Shown one piece after another: positions 1 through 8,263 of a DNA stretch of 64,000 nucleotides. The translations under genes were made by a program, and so were the position numbers. The notes beneath the pieces were generated by a model. It had not been told where the DNA came from, made no database searches, and saw only the letters and a list, made by a program, of their open reading frames with translations. Origin of the DNA: Sutcliffiella horikoshii (lineage in GTDB: Bacteria > Bacillota > Bacilli > Bacillales > Bacillaceae_I); assembly GCA_001636495.1 (NCBI GenBank), contig KV440964.1:1876666-1940665 (forward strand). The letters run 5' to 3'. The first letter of the stretch is position 1; every line of letters starts with the position of its first letter.

Positions 1-2
1 TA

Positions 3-77
3 TCAGTAACAGGTGATTATTCCACCGAATACTTAGCGGGAAATGCAGAGAGAGTATTTTTCACCGCAAAAAAATAG
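3..77 (+). CDS. C-terminal end of a class I SAM methyltransferase (YqeM-like), cut by the window edge
   Basis: An open frame enters from the left edge and gives 24 residues ending VFFTAKK before a TAG stop at 75-77. The ending resembles the last strand of a methyltransferase, and in Bacillus the gene left of comER is the SAM-dependent methyltransferase yqeM. The assignment rests mainly on synteny, since no catalytic motif is inside the window. The stop lies within the bidirectional terminator that follows. Confidence 0.5.
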   Translation, partial: SVTGDYSTEYLAGNAERVFFTAKK

Positions 78-113
78 GCATCCCATTTTAAGGGAGCCTA
101 TTTTATTTTTTTT
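71..113. terminator. Bidirectional intrinsic terminator between the yqeM-like gene and comER
   Basis: A near-perfect inverted repeat (AAAATAGGC-TCCC pairing with GGGA-GCCTATTTT) is followed by a T-rich tract on the plus strand. On the minus strand it ends in a run of seven T. It can therefore stop both the rightward upstream gene and leftward comER. Confidence 0.85.
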
Positions 114-165
114 GAAAAAATTAAAGGTATTTGTCGGCTGATGACGAATATCCTTATTAGTGAAA

Positions 166-984
166 TCAATGAAACTGTTTTTTGACCTCCACAAGATCTT
201 CATCAAACTTCTCATGCGTCTTTTGGATTACATGATGAAACACATCGCCCAACTCATTCTCAAGCACCTTGATGCCTTCTCCGGTAACGCCGCCCTTTAC
301 ACAAACCTTTTCTTGCAAAGTCTGAAGTGTATAAATATCTTTTTCAATCAATTTTCCCATTCCAATAATCATTTGACTTGCCAAATCTGTCGCTTGCTCC
401 TTGGAGATTGCCGTCTCACTCACAGCCCCGTCAATGAACCTCTGCAAGATATAACTGAAAAATGCCGGCCCGCAACTGACAATATCCGATGCCACCCTTG
501 TAACATTTTCCTTAATATGAATAGGTGTTGAAATTTTTGAACATATATTCAGTAGAAACTCCCTGTAATCTTCCCGCACATTATCACCGAACGTGACCAA
601 TGTTACACCCGCAAGAGCGCGGTTGGTGATGCTGGGAATAATGCGTGCCGCCTGGCAGTTGATAATCGTTTGTAGCTGACCAACAGATACCGGGCTTGTT
701 ATGGAAATCACACATTTTTCGGCAGATAACTCTTTATTTATTTTCGTTAAAAGGGGGTGAATATCCAATGGTTTTACGCATAGAAAGATGATGTCTGCAT
801 GATGAACCACCTCTTCTGCGGTTTCAGCCACATGTAGATCAGGATATTTTCGCTGCAATGTAAATGCCTTTTCTATTGAACGATTTGTAATCGTAATATT
901 CTCAGGAGGTACTGCTTTCGAGTCGACAAATGATTCAACCAAGATTCTCCCCATGTTACCTGTGCCGATCATTCCAATCTTCAT
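166..984 (-). CDS. comER: ComER, pyrroline-5-carboxylate reductase-family protein
   Basis: The 272-residue protein starts MKIGMIGTGNMG, the glycine-rich Rossmann fingerprint for NAD(P) binding. The rest fits the ProC-like family, with a C-terminal helical dimerisation domain. It is transcribed divergently from comEA, exactly as comER is in Bacillus subtilis. ComER is known to be dispensable for transformation in B. subtilis and has been linked to sporulation in some Bacillus; no substrate can be read from the sequence. A GGAGG-like site lies just upstream of the ATG. The comER/comEA spacer of about 80 bp must hold both promoters, but I could not pick convincing hexamers. Confidence 0.9.
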   Translation of the reverse strand: MKIGMIGTGNMGRILVESFVDSKAVPPENITITNRSIEKAFTLQRKYPDLHVAETAEEVVHHADIIFLCVKPLDIHPLLTKINKELSAEKCVISITSPVSVGQLQTIINCQAARIIPSITNRALAGVTLVTFGDNVREDYREFLLNICSKISTPIHIKENVTRVASDIVSCGPAFFSYILQRFIDGAVSETAISKEQATDLASQMIIGMGKLIEKDIYTLQTLQEKVCVKGGVTGEGIKVLENELGDVFHHVIQKTHEKFDEDLVEVKKQFH

Positions 985-1067
985 GTTTTATTCCCTCCTC
1001 CATCCAAAAAGTTTCTCATACACTATATGTATTTAGACTTAAACTTATGAATAGAAGGTGAAATGCG

Positions 1068-1727
1068 TTGAAAGAATTGTGGTATGTCCATAAATCAAAA
1101 GTATTGATTGTTGTTGGTGTTTTTGTGGTATTTTGTTTTTTTATTTGGTCCAGGCTGTATGTTCCTGCTGAAACGCAGGCGGAACAGCAGGTGAGTTATC
1201 TGATGGAGGCACCAGATGAAGATAAAGAAGAGGCTATAGAAGATGTTGATGTTGTGATGGATACCGTACACCCAAAAAGTGAAGAGGTATTAATAGATAT
1301 CAAAGGTGCAGTCTTTCAACCTGGGGTGTACAGAATGAAAGAGGGGGAACGGGTCATTGATGCAGTGGAGAAGGCTGGAGGATTTTTGGAGGATGCAGAT
1401 ACAAGGAAAGTTAACTTAGCATCACTGCTCTCAGATGAAATGGTGATTATCGTTCCACATGAGGGAGAAGAAGGCGAGGGGGAGGTTCTTATCATATCAG
1501 GCAGTAGCCCCGCCTCTGACCCAGTCGGCGGAAAAATAAATATCAACTCTGCATCGCAGGATGAACTCACAAGCCTGACAGGAGTCGGACCCGCAAAGGC
1601 CCTGGCCATCATCGATTACAGGACGGACCATGGTTTGTTCAAAACTATCGAGGAAATTATGAATGTGACAGGAATCGGAGAGAAATCCTTTGAAAAGATC
1701 AGAGATGAAATTACTGTAGCCAATTGA
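1068..1727 (+). CDS. comEA: ComEA, membrane-anchored DNA receptor for transformation
   Basis: The 219-residue protein begins with a short cytoplasmic stretch and one membrane segment (about residues 11-30). A variable acidic linker follows, then an SLBB-type fold (about 70-140) and a C-terminal double helix-hairpin-helix, with INSASQDELTSLTGVGP and VTGIGEKSFEKI as the two hairpins. This is the classical ComEA layout. The protein binds double-stranded DNA outside the membrane and hands it to ComEC. The start is TTG, with GAAGGTG eight bases upstream. It is first in the comEA-comEB-comEC operon. No ComK box could be confirmed. Confidence 0.93.
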   Translation: MKELWYVHKSKVLIVVGVFVVFCFFIWSRLYVPAETQAEQQVSYLMEAPDEDKEEAIEDVDVVMDTVHPKSEEVLIDIKGAVFQPGVYRMKEGERVIDAVEKAGGFLEDADTRKVNLASLLSDEMVIIVPHEGEEGEGEVLIISGSSPASDPVGGKININSASQDELTSLTGVGPAKALAIIDYRTDHGLFKTIEEIMNVTGIGEKSFEKIRDEITVAN

Positions 1728-1796
1728 ATTGACGAAGGACAAGAATACCCGATACACTAGAGATATTGTTGAGAAGATGAGGGGGCATGACGGAAG

Positions 1797-2369
1797 ATGA
1801 CAAGAATCTCTTGGAATCAATACTTTATGGCGCAAAGCCATCTATTAGCACTAAGAAGCACCTGTACAAGACTTGCAGTCGGTGCAACGATTGTGCGGGA
1901 TAAACGGATCATTGCTGGAGGTTATAACGGCTCCATTGCCGGTGGGGTCCATTGCATAGATGAAGGATGTTATGTCATTGATAATCATTGTGTCAGAACC
2001 ATCCATGCCGAAATGAATGCCTTGCTTCAATGCTCAAAATTTGGAGTGCCGACAACCGGTGCCGAAATATATGTCACCCATTTTCCATGTCTCCATTGCT
2101 GTAAAGCCATTATCCAAGCGGGTATCAAAACGGTCTATTTTGCTATGGAATATAAGAACCATCCATATGCTATGGAAATGTTCGAACAAGCTGATGTCCG
2201 TGTGGAACACGTGGAATTGGAAGAGATGGCAGTCAGTTTGAACGATCCTGAAAAAATAGGATTCATTAACAGCTTAATTGAAAGATTGGAGGAATCCGGT
2301 GCTAGTGATGAAGAAATAAAGCGCTGGTATGAACAATCGACCGAGCTGTTCAGTAAGCAAGGGAAATAA
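1797..2369 (+). CDS. comEB: ComEB, dCMP deaminase-family protein
   Basis: The 190-residue protein carries the cytidine/dCMP deaminase zinc site: HAEMNAL supplies His and the catalytic Glu, and FPCLHCCK the PCxxC cysteines. The family deaminates dCMP to dUMP for dTTP synthesis. In B. subtilis ComEB lies in the comE operon but is not needed for DNA uptake, although a role in polar localisation of competence proteins has been reported. The start is the ATG after a GAGGGGG site about ten bases upstream. Only five bases separate its stop from comEC. Confidence 0.93.
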   Translation: MTRISWNQYFMAQSHLLALRSTCTRLAVGATIVRDKRIIAGGYNGSIAGGVHCIDEGCYVIDNHCVRTIHAEMNALLQCSKFGVPTTGAEIYVTHFPCLHCCKAIIQAGIKTVYFAMEYKNHPYAMEMFEQADVRVEHVELEEMAVSLNDPEKIGFINSLIERLEESGASDEEIKRWYEQSTELFSKQGK

Positions 2370-2374
2370 CACGG

Positions 2375-4684
2375 ATGAAGAATAGGACAGGCTTATTCAC
2401 CTATTTGGCCATTGCAAGCTGTTTTGGAATTGCAGTCTCCAGGTCTGGTTTTCACTGGGGACCGCTTTCCCTTCTCCTTGTTTATTTATATTGGATTTAC
2501 CTTCACGATAAAAAACCTCACAGGCTATTTCTTCTCAGTCTCCTCTTCAGTGCCGGATTTTGCGGCTACATGACCTTTACCGAATCCAATAACGTATCTT
2601 TGCACAAGGAAGATGAAACGCTGGTACTCGGTACCATCACGACATCCATTCAAATAGACGGAAATAAAGCCGGCTTTGAAATAATGAGTGATCGAAAAGA
2701 AACTCTGTTGGTGGAATATTTTCTGAAGGAGCAAGAAGAAATTCTCCTTATTAAATCTTTGAATATAGGCAAACATTGTGAATGGAAGGGTTCTTTGAAA
2801 TCCCCACAGCAAGCTACCAATCCCCACGCTTTTGACTACAAGAACTATCTCTACGAACAGAAAAAACATTGGATACTTTCTTTGGATGTGTTTCCAAAAG
2901 CATGCACCCCAAGTGAACATATTTCTATATGGAAAGGTCTTCAAAAGTACCGGGACAATGGGATTGACACGATTGCTAATCATGTTGAACCAAGTGTCGC
3001 AGGCTTTATGATTTCCTTGATTTTTGGAGACAGAAGTTATCTTGATGGGGAGTTAGTGGATGCCTATCAACAATTGGGCCTCATCCATCTATTGGCGATA
3101 TCTGGCTTGCATGTAGGAATTATCACCGCAGCTGCATTTTATATGGGGATACGATTCGGACTGACAAGGCAATCGGTCAACACACTTTTAATCCTTCTCT
3201 TACCTCTATATGTCATCTTTGCAGGTGGAGCACCTTCTGTAATGAGGGCAGCCACAATGACAGCTGTAGCCCTTATTCTCTTACTTTTGAAACAGAAGGT
3301 TTTTTCGATTGATACAATCGGTTTGGCTTGCATCTTTGTTCTCCTCCTTAACCCCTATTTCTTATATCATATCGGATTTCAGCTATCCTTTTCGATCAGT
3401 CTGGCTTTAATCCTGTCTTCCAAGAAATTAAGCTCTGTGAAAAATAGATTTCTTCAGATTTTCTATGTCTCCTTTATTGCCCAGGTGGCCTCCTTGCCGT
3501 TATTGCTTTTTCATTTTTACCAATTCTCCATCTGGAGTCCGTTGTTAAATATATTGTTTGTCCCTTTTTACTCGTTATTTGTCCTTCCAGCGGCTTTCAT
3601 GCTCTTTTTTGTCCTGCTATTTTATCCAGGACTGCTTCCTTTGATTGTGCCTGTATTCTCTTTTCCCCTCCAGTTCATGAATGCTCTTGCTATCTGGTTT
3701 GCAGGTCTTCCATTCGGTACCTTGGTGTTTGGAAAACCGTTCATTGCGGTTATGGGAGTTCTTGTGCTGGTAACGGTTTTATTTTTTTACATGTGGGAAA
3801 GGGGAAGGCGACTGTTTGCCTTGGCTTTACTTGTAAGCTGTTTGTGTTTGCAGTGGAACGCTCCAAGCTTGAATCCAGCTGGGAAAGTGGTCGTATTGGA
3901 TATCGGACAGGGAGACGCAATATTCATACGGCTTCCATTTAATAAAGGCACGTATTTGATCGATACAGGTGGTACATTCCCTTTCCCGCAAGAGGAGTGG
4001 AAAGAGAGGAGAAAGAAATTTGACAGCGGCTCAGGGGTATTGGTGCCTTTTCTGAAAGCGGAAGGAGTCAGAAAGTTGGACAAGTTACTATTATCGCATG
4101 GAGATTATGATCATATCGGGAATGTCGGAAGCCTTTGGGAACATATGAAGGTAAGGGAAGTGGTGATTCCGGCTGGATTTGGCGGAAGTGAACTGGAAGA
4201 GAATATTCTGCGGGAAGCGAATCTTAGAGGTGCAAAGATACAGACTGCTATTCTTGGAACAGGGTGGGAAGTGGGTGCTGCAACTTTTTTATATCTGCAC
4301 CCAGCTCATGCTTATGAAAATAAAAATGAAGGATCGATCGCTCTTTACGCGATTCTCGGCGAAAGAAGTTGGCTTTTTACTGGAGATATGGAAGAGAAAG
4401 GGGAGAGGGATGTGTTGCTTCGCTACCCGAATTTAAAAGTAGATGTATTAAAAGCTGGCCATCATGGTAGTAAGACCTCTTCCGGCCAGGCTTTTGTGGA
4501 AAGCCTGCAACCAGATATCGCCATCATCTCTGCCGGCAGAAACAACCGCTTCGGGCATCCCCACCAGGAAGTTCTCGACAGATTGGAGGGTATAGGGGCA
4601 AAAGTGTACCGTACCGATAGGCAAGGAGCAATAATCTTTGATTTTACACGTCACGGTGGAACGTTTTCCACGGTACTACCATAG
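2375..4684 (+). CDS. comEC: ComEC, DNA uptake channel with metallo-beta-lactamase domain
   Basis: The 769-residue polytopic protein forms the channel that carries single-stranded DNA across the membrane. It has N-terminal hydrophobic segments, a soluble DUF4131/OB-like region (about 60-190), the central Competence domain with many membrane helices (about 200-480, including LLAISGLHVGI) and a C-terminal metallo-beta-lactamase domain. The metal-site motif HGDYDH lies near residue 575, followed by KAGHHGS and GRNNRFGHPH. This domain is thought to be the nuclease that degrades the non-transported strand. It is the last gene of the comE operon, with a strong terminator 20 bases after the stop. Confidence 0.95.
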   Translation: MKNRTGLFTYLAIASCFGIAVSRSGFHWGPLSLLLVYLYWIYLHDKKPHRLFLLSLLFSAGFCGYMTFTESNNVSLHKEDETLVLGTITTSIQIDGNKAGFEIMSDRKETLLVEYFLKEQEEILLIKSLNIGKHCEWKGSLKSPQQATNPHAFDYKNYLYEQKKHWILSLDVFPKACTPSEHISIWKGLQKYRDNGIDTIANHVEPSVAGFMISLIFGDRSYLDGELVDAYQQLGLIHLLAISGLHVGIITAAAFYMGIRFGLTRQSVNTLLILLLPLYVIFAGGAPSVMRAATMTAVALILLLLKQKVFSIDTIGLACIFVLLLNPYFLYHIGFQLSFSISLALILSSKKLSSVKNRFLQIFYVSFIAQVASLPLLLFHFYQFSIWSPLLNILFVPFYSLFVLPAAFMLFFVLLFYPGLLPLIVPVFSFPLQFMNALAIWFAGLPFGTLVFGKPFIAVMGVLVLVTVLFFYMWERGRRLFALALLVSCLCLQWNAPSLNPAGKVVVLDIGQGDAIFIRLPFNKGTYLIDTGGTFPFPQEEWKERRKKFDSGSGVLVPFLKAEGVRKLDKLLLSHGDYDHIGNVGSLWEHMKVREVVIPAGFGGSELEENILREANLRGAKIQTAILGTGWEVGAATFLYLHPAHAYENKNEGSIALYAILGERSWLFTGDMEEKGERDVLLRYPNLKVDVLKAGHHGSKTSSGQAFVESLQPDIAIISAGRNNRFGHPHQEVLDRLEGIGAKVYRTDRQGAIIFDFTRHGGTFSTVLP

Positions 4685-4703
4685 GATACAGTATCGAAAA
4701 TGA

Positions 4704-4740
4704 AAAAGAGACTGCACCATGTAGACGCAGTCTCTTTTAT
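4704..4740 (+). terminator. Intrinsic terminator of the comE operon
   Basis: AAAAGAGACTGC pairs perfectly with GCAGTCTCTTTT across an 11-base loop, and the 3' arm itself ends in T residues. Confidence 0.85.
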
Positions 4741-4821
4741 AGCGAAGCTTTTGAGTTATCCTCATTCTTTTCACAACTGCTTTGGAAAAGAATCACGACG
4801 GTATGTATTCTTATGCCGCCA

Positions 4822-4956
4822 TTAAGATCCTAGGTAATGAATCAATGTTGCCATTGCAAAGATTGTTGCGAAAAAACCGAAGGATACGACAAAACCGACA
4901 CCAGAATCTACTGCATCGTTACGTTTACTTTGGACGCTTTTCTCAAATTCGTTCAT
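4822..4956 (-). CDS. yqzM: YqzM family small membrane protein
   Basis: This 44-residue minus-strand gene reads MNEFEKSVQSKRNDAVDSG at its start and continues into one hydrophobic helix (about residues 20-40, GFVVSFGFFATIFAMATLI). The ribosome binding site GGAGGG lies seven bases before the ATG. Length, sequence pattern and location between comEC and holA match the YqzM family of Bacillus. Its function is unknown. It is too short for ordinary ORF cutoffs but has clear coding features. Confidence 0.85.
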   Translation of the reverse strand: MNEFEKSVQSKRNDAVDSGVGFVVSFGFFATIFAMATLIHYLGS

Positions 4957-5152
4957 AAGTATCCCTCCTATCACACATTAGTATAAGCTATACAGCAAAA
5001 AAAATCCACCAGTCATTTTTGCTTTTCCACCTTTGACAAGAGTTGTCACAAATAGTTCGGAAATTCAAGGAGAACATATTATTACACCCAAACGGGGCAA
5101 TCGTTAACGGGCGAGTTACCTGGGGCTTGCATCGTTAACGTTTATATAAAAT

Positions 5153-5190
5153 GGAGATTAGTTCTTTGTAGGTGAGAACTAATCTCCTTT
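5153..5190. terminator. Perfect 13-bp hairpin in the yqzM-holA spacer
   Basis: GGAGATTAGTTCT pairs with AGAACTAATCTCC around a 9-base loop, then TTTAACTTTG. The T tract is weak, so it may be a terminator or a structured leader element. The rest of the 345-bp gap (4957-5301) holds two direct copies of ATCGTTAACG (5100-5109 and 5131-5140) and the holA promoter. No further gene was seen. Confidence 0.45.
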
Positions 5191-5236
5191 AACTTTGTAT
5201 TTTGCTCTTCATTCATTGATAACAAGCCATTGATGC

Positions 5237-5266
5237 TTGTCAATCCGCTCAACCTTCATGTACGAT
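5237..5266 (+). promoter_or_regulatory. Candidate sigma-A promoter for holA
   Basis: TTGTCA (5237-5242) and TACGAT (5261-5266) are separated by 18 bases, about 35 bases upstream of the holA start. Confidence 0.45.
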
Positions 5267-5301
5267 AAGAAGGAATAGAAACAGATGACGGGAGCAAAAC
5301 A

Positions 5302-6327
5302 ATGGGATTCGAAGCACTGAAAAAAATCAAGGCGAAACATTTCGCGCCGATCTATTTATTACTTGGCACGGAAGGATTTTTAATGAAGGAAATAAGGGAT
5401 GCCATCATCGAACACGCACTTGATGAGGAAGAGCATGACTTTAATCTTTCCTTTTACGATATGGAAGAACAACCGGTGGATATTGCCATCGAGGACTCAG
5501 AAACCCTTCCTTTCATGGGGGAAAGAAGAGTAGTGGTAATGACTAATCCATTCTTTCTGACAGCGGAAAAAAATAAAAGCAAGGTCGAGCATAATACAGA
5601 CCGATTCCTTTCATACATACAAGAAGCGGCACCCTATACAATATTAGTGATTCAGGCCTCCTACGAGAAGCTGGATGAGCGGAAAAAGATTGTCAAGGAA
5701 CTGAAAAAGCAGGCGGAAATCATTGAAGCCAAGCCGCTTGGGGAACGTGACCTGAAGCTTTGGATGAAAGAAAAAGCGGTGCAAAACGGAGCAGAACTGG
5801 GGGATGCGGCATCCGATGAACTACTTAAGATTGCGGGAGTCAACCTCTCCGTCCTCGCTCAGGAAATCAATAAAATGGCCATGTACATCGGTGTTTCCAA
5901 TCAGGAGATAACCGTTGATACAGTCAAGCTGTTGGCAGCCAAATCCATTGAGCATTCCGTTTTTGAACTGATTGAGAAAATGGTCCATAGACGAGTGGAA
6001 GAAGCATTGGAGCTGTTTTATGACTTGGTGCGAAACAACGAGGAACCAATCAAATTACACGCGTTGATTGCCAATCAGTTCCGCTTATTGTATCAGGTGA
6101 AGGATTTAAGCGAGCAAGGATATAGTCAGCAGAAGATGGCAGGTATTTTGAGGGTGCACCCTTACCGTGTCAAGCTTGCATCCCAACAGGGCAGGTATTT
6201 CGAACGAGCAGAGTTAATGAAAATGGTGGACGATCTTGCTGAGGCTGACTATTTGATGAAAAGCGGGAAAATAGACAAACAGCTTGCGATGGAAATGTTA
6301 CTAATCAAGCTCGCACCGATCAAATAA
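5302..6327 (+). CDS. holA: DNA polymerase III delta subunit (clamp loader)
   Basis: The 341-residue protein matches the delta subunit family (YqeN in B. subtilis). The N-terminal domain starts with the typical YLLLGTEGFLMKEI segment, followed by an AAA+-like middle domain without a working ATPase site and a helical C-terminal collar domain (about 215-340). Delta opens the beta sliding clamp within the clamp loader at the replication fork. The ATG at 5302 has a weak ACGGGAG site. The gene stands alone between yqzM and rpsT, as in Bacillus, and a terminator follows. Confidence 0.93.
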   Translation: MGFEALKKIKAKHFAPIYLLLGTEGFLMKEIRDAIIEHALDEEEHDFNLSFYDMEEQPVDIAIEDSETLPFMGERRVVVMTNPFFLTAEKNKSKVEHNTDRFLSYIQEAAPYTILVIQASYEKLDERKKIVKELKKQAEIIEAKPLGERDLKLWMKEKAVQNGAELGDAASDELLKIAGVNLSVLAQEINKMAMYIGVSNQEITVDTVKLLAAKSIEHSVFELIEKMVHRRVEEALELFYDLVRNNEEPIKLHALIANQFRLLYQVKDLSEQGYSQQKMAGILRVHPYRVKLASQQGRYFERAELMKMVDDLAEADYLMKSGKIDKQLAMEMLLIKLAPIK

Positions 6328-6363
6328 AAACTAACTAAAATTGAATAATACAAAACCGTCACT

Positions 6364-6396
6364 CCACCGAACAACCACTTTCGGTGGTTTTTGTTG
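6364..6396 (+). terminator. Intrinsic terminator after holA
   Basis: CCACCGAA pairs with TTCGGTGG and is followed by TTTTTGTTGTTT on the plus strand. Confidence 0.75.
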
Positions 6397-6456
6397 TTTA
6401 GGGATTTATAAGGTAGTGGTAAGAAAGCGCAGGATTATTATATATTCGCCATTAAT

Positions 6457-6491
6457 CAAAAAAATCCTTTGGGGGTCTGACCCCCAAAGGA
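6457..6491 (-). terminator. Intrinsic terminator downstream of rpsT
   Basis: TCCTTTGGGGGTC pairs with GACCCCCAAAGGA. Read on the minus strand, the stem is followed by seven T, placing it about 40 bases after the rpsT stop. Confidence 0.8.
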
Positions 6492-6530
6492 CAAAAAATA
6501 AAAAAACGACCCATCCGGATCGCCCTTTTA

Positions 6531-6797
6531 TTATGCAGTAGCTCCGTTTACTTTTTTCTCTAGGCGAGATTTTTGACGGTTTGCTGCATTTTTGTGGATG
6601 ATACCGTTTTGCGCAGCTTTGTCTAAACGTTTAGCAGCTTCAAGGTAAGCAGTTTTTGCACCTTCAACATCGTTGTTAGCAACAAAAGCTTCTACTTTCT
6701 TCACAGCAGTACGCATAGAAGACTTGATAGTAGCGTTATGAGCACGACGTACATCGTTAGTTTTTACACGTTTGATAGCAGATTTAATGTTTGGCAT
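6531..6797 (-). CDS. rpsT: Ribosomal protein bS20
   Basis: The protein begins [15 protein letters not shown] and is short, helical and very basic, as expected for S20, which binds 16S rRNA in the body of the small subunit. I chose the ATG at 6797 rather than an upstream in-frame ATG. GGAGGTG sits at the proper distance before it, and MPNIKSA is the conserved start, giving 88 residues. It is a single gene with its own promoter and terminator on the strand opposite to holA and gpr. Confidence 0.96.
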   Translation of the reverse strand: MPNIKSAIKRVKTNDVRRAHNATIKSSMRTAVKKVEAFVANNDVEGAKTAYLEAAKRLDKAAQNGIIHKNAANRQKSRLEKKVNGATA

Positions 6798-6873
6798 ATC
6801 TTTCACCTCCATACAATTCAACGATCGAGATTATATAAAACTCGACATTTCTTTACTTATGAGAACAAGTGAT

Positions 6874-6902
6874 ATTTTATCAAATCCCATGTGATTATGC
6901 AA
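6874..6902 (-). promoter_or_regulatory. Sigma-A promoter of rpsT
   Basis: On the minus strand TTGCAT and TAAAAT are spaced by 17 bases, and a TGA just before the -10 gives an extended -10. The expected transcript start leaves a leader of about 70 bases. Confidence 0.65.
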
Positions 6903-6951
6903 TAGGGAGTCAAGGGAATTTTCTTGAAAGTGTAAAACACCTATTTTCTAA

Positions 6952-6981
6952 TGCATGAAAAATGGTTGTAGGGTCAAAATA
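6952..6981 (+). promoter_or_regulatory. Sigma-G-like promoter of gpr
   Basis: TGCATG and CAAAATA are separated by 17 bases, close to the forespore sigma-G pattern (GCATR ... CATAMTA). Gpr is known to be made in the forespore in B. subtilis, which supports the reading. Start of transcription would fall about 30 bases before the gpr start codon. Confidence 0.5.
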
Positions 6982-7017
6982 AAACTAAAATTTGGCAATG
7001 CTGGAGGCGGACAGATA

Positions 7018-8193
7018 ATGAATCAACCACAACCTTTGGATCTAAGCAAATATGAAGTGAGAACCGACTTGGCGGTAGAAGCAAATGAGATTGCTCTCGA
7101 AAAACAAAACAGGCAGTCCCAAACAAACCAACAGACCAATCAGGATCAGCATAAAGAAAACATCCAGACATCCCAGCATGCTTCGGCAATAGAAGGTGTT
7201 GTTGTTAAAGACAGGCAGACGGATGGCATCAATGTAACAACCGTAACCATTTCAGAAAAGGGAGCGGAAATGACGGGAAAGAAACCTGGTAACTACCTCA
7301 CGTTGGAAGCGGTGGGAATCCGTCAGAAGGATACCGACTTGCAGAAGAAAGTTGAAACCGTCTTTGCTAAGGAGTTCAGCGCCTTTCTTACCTCCCTTAA
7401 TATATCCAAAGATGCCAGCTGCCTAGTGGTAGGGCTTGGCAATACAAACGTCACACCGGATGCACTTGGGCCATTGGTTTGCGAAAACCTGTTGATTACA
7501 AGACACCTTTTCACTCTTCAGCCGGAATCTGTACAAGACGGTTTCAGGCCGGTTAGTGCGATTATTCCGGGTGTTATGGGCATTACGGGGATTGAAACGA
7601 GTGACATCATCGTGGGAGTGGTGGAAAAAACAAAACCTGATTTTGTCATCGCCATTGATGCGTTGGCTGCCCGATCGATTGAGCGTGTGAATGCGACCAT
7701 CCAAATATCCGATACAGGCATTCATCCTGGTTCCGGTGTTGGGAACAAACGCAAAGAGCTTAGCTCGGAAACGCTTGGTATTCCGGTAATTGCCATTGGT
7801 ATTCCGACTGTGGTCGATGCTGTTTCGATGGCAAGCGACACCATCGACTTCATCCTCAAGCATTTTGGTAAAGAGATGAGGGAGGGAGATAGTCCTTCTA
7901 GGTCGATTGCTCCAGCGGGAATGACATTTGGGGAAAAGCGGAAGCTGACAGAAGAGGACCTTCCAGGCGAAGAACACCGCAAAAATTTCCTTGGAATCGT
8001 CGGGACTTTACCTGAAGAGGAAAAACGCAAGCTGATTCATGAGGTGCTGTCCCCGCTTGGTCATAACTTGATGGTAACACCGAAAGAAGTGGATGATTTT
8101 ATTGAAGACATGGCCAATGTTGTCGCAGAAGGTTTGAACTCTGCACTGCATTTCCATGTAAATCAAGATAATGTAGACGCTTATACACACTAG
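7018..8193 (+). CDS. gpr: Germination protease (spore protease GPR)
   Basis: Gpr degrades the small acid-soluble proteins that coat spore DNA once the spore germinates. The protein has the conserved [11 protein letters not shown] region, where the propeptide is removed, then [28 protein letters not shown] and IAIDALAA typical of the A25 peptidase family. The start at 7018 is preferred over an upstream ATG because of GGAGGCG just before it, giving 391 residues. The usual length is about 370. The surplus is a Gln/Asn-rich segment near residues 31-58 that looks like a lineage-specific insertion after the maturation site. Confidence 0.94.
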   Translation: MNQPQPLDLSKYEVRTDLAVEANEIALEKQNRQSQTNQQTNQDQHKENIQTSQHASAIEGVVVKDRQTDGINVTTVTISEKGAEMTGKKPGNYLTLEAVGIRQKDTDLQKKVETVFAKEFSAFLTSLNISKDASCLVVGLGNTNVTPDALGPLVCENLLITRHLFTLQPESVQDGFRPVSAIIPGVMGITGIETSDIIVGVVEKTKPDFVIAIDALAARSIERVNATIQISDTGIHPGSGVGNKRKELSSETLGIPVIAIGIPTVVDAVSMASDTIDFILKHFGKEMREGDSPSRSIAPAGMTFGEKRKLTEEDLPGEEHRKNFLGIVGTLPEEEKRKLIHEVLSPLGHNLMVTPKEVDDFIEDMANVVAEGLNSALHFHVNQDNVDAYTH

Positions 8194-8208
8194 GTGTCAT
8201 AGTTCTAC

Positions 8209-8263
8209 TTTTCACCCTTTTGCATACACATAGTAGCAACAAGTATGTGAAAGGGTGAGAAAA
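8209..8263 (+). promoter_or_regulatory. spoIIP control region: sigma-E-like -10 inside a hairpin that covers the ribosome binding site
   Basis: TTTTCACCCTTT-(tg)-CATAC (8209-8227) pairs with GTATG-(tg)-AAAGGGTGA (8243-8258), apart from a two-base internal mismatch. The 3' arm contains the spoIIP ribosome binding site. CATACACA at 8223-8230 fits the sigma-E -10, although an ATA-containing -35 at the standard distance is poor. Initiation from this -10 would begin in the loop, so the hairpin could form only in read-through RNA from gpr. Confidence 0.45.

Noticed and set aside
6341-6541. 66-codon ORF after holA
   Set aside because: It spans two terminator hairpins and overlaps the rpsT 3' end.
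7423-7977. 184-codon minus-strand ORF
   Set aside because: It is an antisense shadow of gpr with unnatural composition.
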